From the NCBI GenBank assembly GCA_028274465.1, contig CM051458.1:88184085-88248084 (forward strand): a stretch of 64,000 nt of DNA, given 5' to 3'. The notes beneath the pieces are model-generated. The model worked only from the letters and a program-made list of their open reading frames with translations. It was not told where the DNA came from and made no database searches. Positions 49,240 to 60,700 of this stretch are shown piece by piece. Positions within the stretch are counted from its first letter, which is position 1, and every line of letters begins with the position of its first letter. This DNA is from Plantago ovata (taxonomy: Eukaryota; Streptophyta; Magnoliopsida; Lamiales; Plantaginaceae). Both the position numbers and the translations under genes were made by a program.

Positions 49240-52200
49240 TCAGTCGCTTACTTCACCATCCAACTCAACATCACTAATATCGCTATGTGCCAGAGGCTCT
49301 CCGCCATCTTCAACACTTTCAGTATCCATGGACTCTTCAGATCCTTCATCTCCACTTCCATCACTGTCGTCATATATAACTGGTATTATGGCATCGTCTT
49401 CATTCTCTTCATCATCTAAAGTCTGCAAAAGGAAGAAACAATGATGTTCGTAAAGATGATTCCATAAGAGAAAGTAAATAGTAAACAAATATGTACCCAC
49501 CTCTGAATAGATCAAGTCCAAAGAACTTGATAGTTGAAGAGCCTGGTCGGAAGTTGAGACTCTAGATTCTATAAGCTGAACAGATAACAGTTGTGTCAGC
49601 AGGTATGAAATATTTCAATCATTACCTAATATGACGAGATGCTACTCCCCCCCCCCCCTTTCCCCTAAAGTGGTATATATTCTAGAGTTACCAAGGGTGG
49701 AGATGTAAAACTGAAAATCGTAGCTAGAGCAAGTCGCTGCACTTTAAGAGGTTCCGTATTCCATGGCATTCACAGGAGGACAATTGTTGACCATCAACGT
49801 TCAAACACCCTTTTCTTTGATTGATGTTATTCACTTATTCCCATTACATTTTTTAAGTGCTCATAATGTGTGTTGTTATGGCATCAGGATAATTTAGTCA
49901 AAACTAAGAAAAACATTTGGTCACTTCTGTTTGAGGTACGGTTTCATCATTCATGCTAATTATGAACAGATTTTCTGCATGTATGTAACTAAAATCATTA
50001 CTTAACCTGATATAAAGTGTTCAGTGCAGCCAAAGAAGATTCTTGGGACATGATAATGCTAGCATGCTGAAGAAGCAAACTTCTGAGCCACGGAAGAGCA
50101 CTAGCAAGCACAGCGCCTCTGTCACAAAATGAGAGTATTAGTTTTAATGCTAACTTTACAGAGATTATTAATTCAATCAGGCAATAACTACACATGTTGG
50201 TAATCGAATTAAAAGATTTTGGCATGCTAAACAACAATAACTTTAACAATTGTATTGGAACTTCTAATTATCTGGGAAGCAATACCGTATACTAATTGTT
50301 TCATTATCCCGACAGAGGTGGATTGTAGCATTTTTTTACATCTCTTACCTCAGTTGAATGATCGATACAAGAGACCGAAGAAACTTGAGAACATCAGAAG
50401 GAGTCAAGAGCGACAATGAATTTGCGATCACCTGCAGTATTATGATGCATTAATCAAAGCTGAGCATATTTATACATCGGTTGTGTGTGTTCATGTGTTC
50501 GGGGGTAATGGCCAGTAGTGAAACCTTCTCATCTTTTCTGAACAAGCAGTCTGTAAGAAGTGCCTGATCCTCTGCTCGGAGTGCTTGCTTGAGTAAAACA
50601 AAAACTGAGTCTGCACTAGGAGGCTTCAGTTCAGAAGCGTCAACATCCTCAGCTTTAGAACCTCCATCCATCTCTACCAAGTTGAGACTAGCAAGTTTTT
50701 CCCCCATTGTTGGTTCATTCAAGTCATCAACAAAATCAGTTGTGTCTTTATCTTCATGAACTGGATGGCACAAGACAAAAAGTTTATGAAAAAAAAGATA
50801 TATATGTGCAGGAAGCATGTGTTTTATAGACTTTTAGTTCACACTGGTCCAATTCCAATAAGAACAAAAATAAACAGACACAAGGTCAATCTCATATACC
50901 CCTGAACCAATGTTTGCTCTAACAGATCAATAGACATGTTTCAAGTTAAAGTGCTGACAAATAGAAGTATAATCATTCAACTTTTAACATCTTTATCCTA
51001 GTTCAGACTTGGACCAACATGTTTGATCAGGATGTTCAGATCTCTGATGGAAAATCAAATTCTGACCAAAAAAACAAAAAAGGTTTTTCTTCAGATAACA
51101 TAACATCTACTGCATTTGCAAAAGAGCAACTCTTAGATTCAGTTTCCGGTGTCGTACATGAAGGTTCACAAGGAAACAACAGATTGGCTTCTTACGCTAC
51201 AACATGATTGCTGGAATATCTACATATACAAGATTAATTCATTATCCTGATCCATTGCCATCAGCATAAACATGCATAAAACCAGGTGGTGGACACTTGA
51301 GGCTTGCCAATTTGTAAATCAAAAGAATGTAGTTTTCAAACTCAACTATGCCTACCTCATAAATTGTTCAGCATTTTGATACTGAGAAATGATAATCAAA
51401 AGGAGCTAAATAAGATTAAAATTTCACAAGCCTGTCTAGCAATAAAAGGAACTATTAGACAATTATGTGACCGTATTTAACATATACTGTTTGAGAAGTT
51501 ACACATTATGACTTTAAGTTTAATACATCGAGCAAACATCATTCATTATTCATCAGTCCACAGGGCACCAAATTCATTTAGCATTGAACACAAAATGATC
51601 AAGAACTAACACTAAATGTCTTGCAAACCTAACCACTTCACTACCAGCTGAATTGAATTAGCAACTAATCCTAAGAAGAATTTTCTGAAACATGTTAAAC
51701 CAGACAAGAAAACTGAAATTTGGCACCACAAATATTGATGGTGTCGAGCGACCCAGGGCAGCAAGGCTATCAGCAAAACCTTTGAATTTGGAGGCATAAT
51801 CAGCAACTTTGCTCGATCCTCTCTTGCGCTTCTGCAATTGTTCTTTCAACTCCAGCTCACGCATATGACTGAAGGTATTTTCAAGAGCAACCCAGATCTG
51901 ACGCGAGGTCACACAACCAACAACAACCGCCGCTGCTTCAGGGGTTAGAGAGGATTGAAGAAGAGTACGAACCTTTTGATCTTCAAGATGCCAAGTTTGA
52001 TAGGCTGGATTCGGAATCGATGCCGGAGTAACAGAGGATGATTCAGCTGCGGCCAGAGTATGGGTAGACGGTGCCGGAGTACCGTCAATGTACTGAGACA
52101 ATCCGGAGCAGAGAAGAAGGGGTTGAATCTGATTCAACCAAATTAAATAATTTGTGGAATCCAATTTGTTGGATTGAACACTCAAGGATAAGAAATCATC

Positions 52201-52534
52201 ATGAGATTGATCGGCAGTATCAATTGTGTTGGTCATGGCTGCTTGTTGGGGTAGGAGAGAGAAAAGGGGAAGAAGAGATGAAGTTTTGGGGAGGCGGCAG
52301 AGAGAAGAGAGATGAACCCTATTTGGGCTCGTGATAGCATGTAAGGAATTGTATTCCACCACAAATATTGAAGTACAAAAATTAAATTTTCTCAAAACAT
52401 GTTAAACCAGAGAAGAAAACTGAAATATGGCCAATAAACTTACTCTTCTGAGACAACAATACAACATCAGCATCACCACCGGCTAAATCATTCTCTCTAG
52501 ATTTTCGTTTGGAAGATGTATCTTTCTTACCCAT
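49240..52534 (-). CDS. Utp12-domain protein (WDR43/UTP5 C-terminal-like)
   Basis: Exons on the minus strand: 52444-52534, 50525-50760, 50349-50431, 50007-50118, 49501-49575 and 49240-49422 (780 bases, 259 residues), phase consistent. The start MGKKDTSSKRKSREN is a basic nucleolar-type tail. The conserved part runs PTMGEKLASLNL, then SADSVFVLLKQALRAEDQALLTDCLF..LTPSDVLKFLRSLVSII..WLRSLLLQHASIIMS, a Utp12/WDR43 C-terminal helical domain. The end is acidic (DDEENEDDAIIP..YDDSDGSGDEGSEE). Utp12-domain proteins belong to the small-subunit processome that matures 18S rRNA. No WD40 repeats are present, as in the short plant homologue I remember as At1g15420. Intron 1 carries a copia gag fragment. 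Confidence 0.87.
51658..52395 (-). pseudogene. Ty1/copia gag fragment in intron 1 of the Utp12 gene
   Basis: A 245-codon frame on the minus strand contains KLDSTNYLIWLNQIQPLLL, the conserved start of copia-type gag, then LLQSSLTPEAAAVVVGC..IWVALENTFSH and a KKR-rich helix with ADYASKFKGFADSLA. The zinc knuckle, protease, integrase and reverse transcriptase are absent, so it is only the first part of gag. It is flanked by a direct repeat of about 40 bases (see findings). The likely gag start is the ATG in CCATGACC context near 52236. Confidence 0.8.
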
Positions 52535-52559
52535 GATAACTCCTGCACTGACAGTGATA

Positions 52560-54429
52560 TCAAATTAAATAGGTATGAGCAGAGCTTAAAATAGCTAGGG
52601 AGAGAGAAAGTTGATGGGTTGATACCTGTAAATTTGATAGATTGGGGATTTTAACTCGCCACACAGGCGGCAAGAAGAAGAAGAAGACGGAGGGGAAAAA
52701 ATTATGGAGAAGTAGATAACCTAAAATCGCCTCCACAGGCCTTCCCAAGCGCTCAATACGCGCTCTAAGAAATGTTAATTCGCGTTTTGACAAATATTAA
52801 TTCGTGATTCAAGAAATGTTCTTTAGATCGCCCTGCCTAAACCGAATTTAAATTTACCCATCTGAGAAGGAAAGATGAAGAAAGATGGCGGATTCAAGAC
52901 TTGTTAAAACTTCTCTAGAATGTATATGAATTCTCCATCACCGTGTCTGAATTCTTGATCAGCGCTTGTGAATTCTCCATATCAAAATACATTATGCAAG
53001 AATCCCTTATAATGTCTTTATTTATATCTTCAATTCCAGTTCCACCCCATATGGATAACTACCCTAGGCCTTCCTTGGTGCATGAACCCGCCCTCAAGGA
53101 CTATGGGTTGTCCATCGACGAATGTGAAACCTTGATGACCTCCATTCAAAAAGATTGTTTAAAACAACTATGAAAAATCATCAACTATGAAAACTGAAAT
53201 GAGTCTGATTGATGCAAGAATCAACGTTTTATCTGATACATCAAATTTGAATTCAAATTTATCAGCTCAGGCGAGCCGAAGAGATGTTGCCGTCCGGGAT
53301 CAAGCCGATCATCGACGAGGAGATCAGTCTCAGGGAAAAACAATCATTTTATGTAGCCGATTTATTGAGTATAAAAGCTTGAGGTTCCTACTAAACGAAT
53401 TGACCAGATCACTAATTCACAAGTTAAAAGGGTATATGGCAACAATTTTCCCAAATCTTTGGGGTGAATCACACAAATGTTTGTCGATAATAGATCACTT
53501 GGTCCATATACAATATATTATATATAGAATAAAACCTCATTAAATTAATACTCAATAATTTAATAATATAGATAAAATTAATAGTTTGTCTAGTTTCAAC
53601 TTGGGACTAGTACAAACTTGGACCGCAATTATCAAAAAAATAATCAGAAAGTAATATTTTTAAAACATCAATGTATATCAAGATCATTAAATCTTTCAAT
53701 TGCACTCAAGGGTTGCAAAGTCGACTTATATCCTAATGGAAAAAAAGTCGACTTCTACCCTTTTGCATTAAAAAGTTGTGAATAACTGTTCCACCGAAAA
53801 TACTATGTACTCTTAGGGTGACCTTTAGTCCTTTACCAAAGTTATTGAATTGTCATCGCGATATATTCTTATCGTTGTTGCCATATATCCATCATATTTT
53901 TTTTTCCGAAAGGAGTATATCCATCATATTGTTTGAATACATTAGTTTATTGGATTTGAAAATGTGATGATCAAATTATTATATATATATTTCTTCCTAC
54001 TAAAAAAAAAACTTATTTTATATTCCACAAATATACATAGAATATATTTAAATTAATAAATTGTTAATCTATCAGTTAAATAATACAATATATCACTAAA
54101 TTAATTAAAAAATTGATCTCAACAATATTAATTCATAGCTTATTTAAAAATTAATAAATTATTAATCTATTTATTTAAATTAATACATTATTTGGAGCTG
54201 GTTCTTTTGGTTTTTCTAATTGAGTTAGATTTTTCTTTATTGAATTTTTGTCGTACATTATTTTGATTGATTGGTATTTTAGGTTAGGCTCACGGTTGTC
54301 GTTATATTCTACCGCAATGAAAATATGTGAAAAGATTTATTTTTAAGTCCCTACGGAATTCCTCTTTACTATAATCTTATTTGGATATTAATAGTCTATC
54401 CAATACTCTCAATTTACAAAATCATTAAC
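52560..54429. other. AT-rich repeat-laden region, no gene
   Basis: Short frames at 52943-53173 and 53187-53543 resemble nothing I know. From about 53520 on, words such as AAACCTC.TTAAATTAATA and TAATAAATTATTAATCTAT recur, typical of old AT-rich plant repeats. About 53770-53980 is homologous to about 55330-55480. Confidence 0.45.
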
Positions 54430-54666
54430 TCAACTAACAGGTAGTTTGCTCCAGCGTTTTTGAGGCCAAAAGGCATCGCATTGAAGCAATAAACATTCCC
54501 ATTTGCAAAAAAAGACTGTTTTTGGAACATCTTCTTTGTCCATTTTTACTTGGTAGAATCCCTGGTATGCATCCATAAAACTCAATAGAGCGCATCCCGC
54601 GGTAGAATCAACCAACTGGTCGATCCGTGGAAGTGGGTAAGAATATTTCGGGCAATACTTATCCAA
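54430..54666 (-). pseudogene. Ty3/gypsy reverse-transcriptase fragment
   Basis: The minus-strand frame reads CPKYSYPLPRIDQLVDSTAG and LLSFMDAYQGFYQVKMDKEDVPKT, the palm/fingers part of gypsy reverse transcriptase. The frame is damaged downstream: the normal ..FGLKNAG motif is shifted. No LTR, integrase or RNase H nearby. Decayed insertion debris. Confidence 0.88.
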
Positions 54667-54859
54667 CTAGAATTAAGCATTGAAATGAAACTGTTAATGG
54701 TCTGCAATTGGAAAGACTTTAATCCAATTAACCAATCCTCGTTTGCTCTTCATGTGATGAAGTCCAACTTGACACATCTTCGTATTAGTGTGTTTAGATT
54801 TATTTATTTGAGTACATACATCATCTACATTCACATCATAAGAACATATTCATGAGAAA

Positions 54860-55641
54860 TGTTCCTTCAAGAGTAATGATAATTCATTGAGGGAGTAAAT
54901 TAGGTTAATAAAACTATAATTCATGCCCACTACAACCTCTATAAATTAAACAACTAAATACATATTCATGAGAAATGTTCTCTATGATTATGCTATTCTC
55001 TCTCATCATCCATGTATCATCATTAAAAGTTATGCCCATTATTCAGTTATGAAATTAACAGTTAAACAGCCAGTTAAAAAAGAAAGGTTATAATCCAGCT
55101 AATATATATTAGTATTATTCACCTGAGAGTCTAAGATAAATACAATTTTGAACTTAGGCATAAATAGAATCTTGGTCAGTATTGTGACCACTCTTGTTCC
55201 TCTTTATGTTGAGATTTCGGCAAGTCCAAACCCTCATTTTTTAGGTTTTTTCTGCTGCCTAGGGTTCATGTCACTTCAATTCTATCACTTTTAATGAAAA
55301 AAGGGAATTACAAAAGGCCGAAAATTTATGAAAAGTTGTTCCACTGGAAATACTCTTTTTGGTGCGACCGTTATCAAAACTATCGAATCGTCGTTGCCTT
55401 ATATCTTTTATATTATTTGAATATACTAGTCCATTGGACTTCAGAATGTGATGGTCAACTTAGTATTTTACACATATACGTTGAAATCTCTTTAAATAAA
55501 TAACTTACTCGCGATCCCAACATTAATTTACTCGCGATCCATGCACTAGTTTTTAATTTATAGAGGTTGTAGTGGGGCATGAATTATAATTTTATTAATC
55601 TAATATACTCCCTCAATAAATTATCATTACTCTTGAAGTAA
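54860..55641. mobile_element. Foldback element with arms of about 90 bp
   Basis: 54865-54950 (CTTCAAGAGTAATGATAA through CTACAACCTCTATAAATTAA) is the inverted copy of about 55551-55638, with few mismatches. Long inverted arms suggest a Mutator-like or similar DNA element. No flanking target duplication was found. A direct repeat ACATATTCATGAGAAATGTT (54845-54864 and 54959-54978) brackets the left arm. Confidence 0.55.
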
Positions 55642-55964
55642 CAAACTATAATACCATGTTATCGTAACATAAAGCTCCAATGAGAGTAACATTAAAGGCT
55701 GTATCATCATACTGGTACCAAAGTTTGTTAGCAGTCTGATGGAGTTTGATGGTGATTTTTACTCTTTTTTTTTCATTCTTTTTCTTTTGAAGTGTCTTTT
55801 GAGGTATTAGTTTAAAAATAAATGAGAAAATGAAAGAAATGTGAGGTTGATGGGCCTAAATGGAATGCAAAATATGAAAGTTTGATGGTAATAAAATAAT
55901 ATGAAATAGTGACTCTGATGGGTTTGAACGGTTGGAGATAGTCTTACCTGAATTGTATAATCAT

Positions 55965-56783
55965 CGGAAAAATCCTCCAAACTGTACCATAAGTTTACTA
56001 CTCCACCCATTTTGAACGGTAAGTTCTTACTCCCACATTTTGTCCTGTAAGTTCACAAACAAATTAACTTTTGTACTTCGGACGAAATCTAGCCCGATGA
56101 ACTAATATTAGGGTAAATTTGAATGTGATTCACCCCAAATTCGCATGAACTCGCGAATTAGTGATAATTTTTCACTATTTCACCGTCATTATTAAAATAT
56201 CTAAAAAAAACTTTTCAAAACAATTAAAGTAATTGTGGATCATACCTCTTTGTACGTATGACATATCGATGCAAACAAACAAATAAAATGGATCCAATTG
56301 TTTTCAATGTATGCCATGAAGAAAAAAATGGATTTAGTTGCTGCTCTCCTTGTTTTAAGTTCTAATTATTTGTGAAAAGAATTGGGGTACGATAATTCTT
56401 AATTAGAGTTATGTGTAATATAAATGCTCACTTTTTTATTTTTTATTTGTTATTATTATTTTTTTTTTTTGCAGTGATGGTCATATAAATGAGTATGCTC
56501 AACAATTAACTTATTTGCTTAAAAAAAATTAATTTTATTTATTTATAATTTAGGCGAATTAGTGAAAAATTATTACTAAATCACGAGTTTATAGTGAATT
56601 GGGGGTGAATCAGATTCACATTTGACCTAATATTACTCCATCGGACTAGATTTGGCTTGAAGTACAAAAATTAAATTTTTGTGAACTTACAGGATAAAAT
56701 ATGTGGGAGTAACAAAATTACGGTACAAAATTGACAGAGTAGGAAACTTATCGTACATTTGGTACATTTTGAATGATTTTTCC
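55965..56783. mobile_element. Mutator-like foldback element (long TIRs, 9-bp TSD)
   Basis: Inverted arms of roughly 200 bp (left about 55965-56170, right about 56570-56783) share GGAAAAATC ends and internal words such as TTACTCCCACAT, CTGTAAGTTCACAAA and GATTCACCCC. The 9-bp TATAATCAT repeats directly at 55956-55964 and 56784-56792. A 9-bp duplication with long arms is the Mutator pattern. There is no transposase frame; non-autonomous. Confidence 0.85.
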
Positions 56784-56792
56784 TATAATCAT

Positions 56793-57789
56793 TCCCACAC
56801 TTATATCTGAGGTCGAAACTTAAAAATTGATTCAATACACCAAAACTTCAGGTCTTCTATATAACTGAGCCTACACAAATTCAACTACTATTCTTGAAGA
56901 GTTCATAAATTAATTATCAAATTTATACCTTACCGTATTCATTTTGAGAGATACGAAGTATGTTGTTGGAGGTACCATCACCTTTTATATTTTTACATAA
57001 TACTCGTAGTAAACTTGAGTTTGGGACTATACCTAGTATAGGAGTTGATATAAATTTTTAGGAAAGAAAATTTAAACTCGTAAAAAGTGGTCAAAGTGCG
57101 ATATTATTCCGGCATGCGATCTCTCCACCGGGATCCCTATGGCACCTCTTTTTTATGGTATCCCGTGCCCGGGTCTGGTTTTAGGCTTTAAGAACAAATA
57201 TTTTTTGGAGAACAATACCCCCAACAAAAAAACGAGAAGACTGGGTCGGTCAACCTACGGTCTACCGGTTGTTATGCCAATAGCAGCGCCGGTCCGGTTC
57301 GGAGGGCGGGGATACCCCAATTATATTAAATTATACTCGTATGTGAGAAGTATTTCTGAAGTAATTTCCCTCACTTTGGCACATACTGCATCGATGTTTA
57401 TGATATTATGATACTTTGTCAAGCCACCTTATTCTGTTCGGTTAATTTATTGGGATCAACTGAACAGAATAAGGCGACTTAATCGAGTAAAGAGTGAAGA
57501 TGCAAAGGAAGAAAAAGTATCACCGAGGAATAGCTGAAAAGAGTAAACTTATACCAATATAACCCACAAACAGCAGATTGAATGAATGTACTTACATACA
57601 GCAAGCTCATCAAGTCATGAACCATAACAAAGTAACACATCTCCATTACAATATACAGACTGACTGAAGCTCCAACACATTGACATCATAATAACTACCA
57701 AGTTCATTAACCATAAAATTTTTTCAGCGTTACGTTATAGAAGTCTATGCTTCACCAGTAAATTGTACTCGATGTGGTAAGCCAGAAGC
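56793..57789. other. Intergenic stretch with a 13-bp palindrome
   Basis: No recognised gene; the 90-codon frame at 57139 resembles nothing known to me. CCTTATTCTGTTC at 57427-57439 pairs perfectly with 57462-57474 over a 22-base loop, about 320 bases beyond the stop of the TOL gene (minus). Confidence 0.5.
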
Positions 57790-60700
57790 CTAGAACACCC
57801 GGTCTGGTTTAGCCGTTGATGACTTGGATCTTGCGAAATCAACCAGGTCCCTGAAAAGTGCATCTTCGGGCTTCTCTTGCTTAGACGCGCCTGGTGAGAC
57901 CGACAGGTTCTGAGTCTGCCCGACTAAGTTATCGTAAGAAGAGCCAGACCCACTGCTTGACCGAGAAGATCCACCATGCTGCTCGAAAAACTGCTGTCTC
58001 TGATTGTGTCGTGCAGGTGGAGGTGGCAAGATGCCAGTGGGTATGTCCTTAAATGAAGGCAACTGGTCAGCAGGTTTGGTTATAGGGGCAGGGTCATCAT
58101 TTCTTGGTTTTCGAGAGAAAAGTGATGCGGTGGGATTCAGGAAATCATCAGGAGAGGAAGATCGAGTTGGGCTTGGGGGAGGAATGGAGGTTCGGCGGGT
58201 TAAGGGGGGAGGGATTGTGTTACTTGGCGATTTTGACGTTGTTGGCGATAGTTCAGTCTCATATAGGTCACCACTGAGAAAATCCAGAGAGCCAGAATCT
58301 GCGCTAGCTGGTTTCTTTGATGGGGGTGGTGGAGGAGGGAGAATGGGATTAATTTGTGGTGGTTCGTTCATAAGGTTACGTCTATGTCCCAGTCCCTGTG
58401 ATGTATCTCTTGTGGATCTGCAACTCATGTTTAACAATCTCAGCAAAGAAGTTCAGACATAAAACAAGAACAGTGAAAAGGCAAAAAACAAGCAATTTTC
58501 AATTAGGAAAAAGCTAGCCTTGAATCTCTGACACTGAACTATTTCCCTCTAAATCTTGAACTAGTAACTACCTTCATCATTACAAAATACTTGCTTCTAC
58601 TTCCCTCCAGAGTGATTACATATACTACCTATAGGGATGCATGTACCATTTAATCTTTCAGGGAAACAAGTAATCACCAAAAACTCGCTTTCAGCGTAAC
58701 ATATTAGCAATATACCAACAGTAGTATTATTAAGTTTACAGAACTCTGGCAAGAATACAGAACTCAAAACGTTTGGTCTGCATTCTACTATTCTAACATA
58801 TTTACTCAAAATCCTCCTACCAATCTTGCAGTCATCCTAAGCGTCAAACATAGAGAACCAAGGTTCTAAAACCCACCCACTACCCAACTTAAAGCTTAGG
58901 CATAAATTATATCATCTTGCTGTGCGTCATGTCTCTTAATCATAAAAGCAAGATAAAGCACAACGCAAACTTATGATGGCTTTAGTAGACATTGGACAAG
59001 TGTTTTGTAGCATAAAGCAAATAACACATACAAGGTACTTGATTATCAGTGTTTACCTTCGTGCTAACTGGGAATAATCATCTTCAGACTCCTCATCCTC
59101 GTGATTAACATTCATAAGAGGTGCAACTGGAGTGTTTCCATTAGGGACAACAACTGCAGGTTGTCCCTCGGCAATATCATCATGTCGACGAAGTACTCGC
59201 TGAAGGTTATCATTCAATGCCAATCCTTTGCACAGAAGATCCTCATCCCTGAAAATCGGAAATGCAGTTACTAACCAGTTGATTTACTGTTGCAATGACC
59301 GAACTCTAGCAGCAATATTCTTACGCAGTATTATTCACAAGAATCATGACACGCTTCTGGTACGAACGGCACTGATCAACCAAGTCAGCAATGATCTCGT
59401 CCTTCACACCCTGTAGTAATGTTTGAAAAGTTGGTTAAGATAGGCCACATACAGCTTCAGACATTCAATTTCATAATTTTTCCGTGATGCCATAAAAAAG
59501 AAGTTTTTTTTTGGGGGATGTGTGTGTGTGTGTGGGGGGGGGGGGTTGTGTCCTTGCCTCTTTTATGTGTTTACCCAGAACTATGGCCCAGAGAAAAATA
59601 ATAGTAGTAGTAAATAAATATATGTGCTAACATTTCATTAAACTAGAAATAGTTGACCAGAAACTGGCAAAAAGGGAAGAGAGATAGTGAACAAGCTCAC
59701 AACTCTGACCCAAAAAAAAAATAGTGGTGAAAGTGAAACGTAGCATACTTTAGTCAAAACACAGAAAATGCATCAAAATTAGACCAGGTAAATAATTATA
59801 ATAATATTAATTAATTAATTAATTGATTTTAAGCCTATGCAAATCTTTAGAAGATAGGATGCTAGGAAAATAGCATGCTCCAATAAAATTAAGCAAAGAA
59901 CATTTTTAAAGAAATATAAAAAGTTTTAGGGAGTGGTATAAACTATAAAGGTAAACCTGAGGATTATGTGGATCCAAGGCAGCAAGCATTTCATTAAGAA
60001 CATCTGAAAGTCCGTCAGCAGTTTGAATTTCAAGCAAGCTACAAAAGGAAATTCAAGATGTGAGAATATAATGACGAACATTAAAAAGTCAGTAATGCAG
60101 ACAGATTCAGGCTGTGTTTGCAAATGATTAGCAAAATCATTTTAAGTGCTTTTGCTTTAAGTTCCAAAAAATCAGACTTTAAAGTAAAAACATGTGGTTT
60201 TTGGTGTACACACTAAAGATCAAATTGAGTTATATTTAATGTTTGGCCACTTGAGTAGTAACATTTCATTTAACCTTCCCTCTCTTTTCTTTTATTTTTT
60301 TCCTCTCGGTGCTTTAAGCTCCAAAAGAATCTCCTTTGACGCTTTTAGCTTATACTAGTCCGCTTGATTTTAGAGAAGCAAACACATAAGTAGCAAAACG
60401 AAACACTAAAAAATTGCTTACAGGGGTAGAAAAGCAGATATTCACCTTATATAAGCATTTGCAAACACAACCACAAACGAAAACATTTAAAATGGCTTTT
60501 ATATCTCGCCATTACGTGCAGTAGCGGAGCTGGGGGGGGGGGGTGCAGTGGGGTTACTGGACCCCCCTGAACTTTTAGCTATTACTATACATGTAGTAGC
60601 AATAATATCAAAAATGTGTTTGTCCCGGTGGTAGCAGCTGTGGGTTTTTACTTGGGTGGTGTGGGTTCGATACCCATCTATTCCACAATACTGATTTTTC

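Noticed and set aside
57139-57411. 90-codon plus frame as a gene
   Set aside because: No recognisable domain, no splice context, surrounded by repeats.
58004-58462. 152-codon plus-strand frame
   Set aside because: Antisense shadow of the Pro/Ser-rich last exon of the TOL gene.
60600-60680. tRNA gene at GGTTCGATACCC
   Set aside because: No acceptor stem, anticodon arm or good A box; it lies wholly inside a hAT element.
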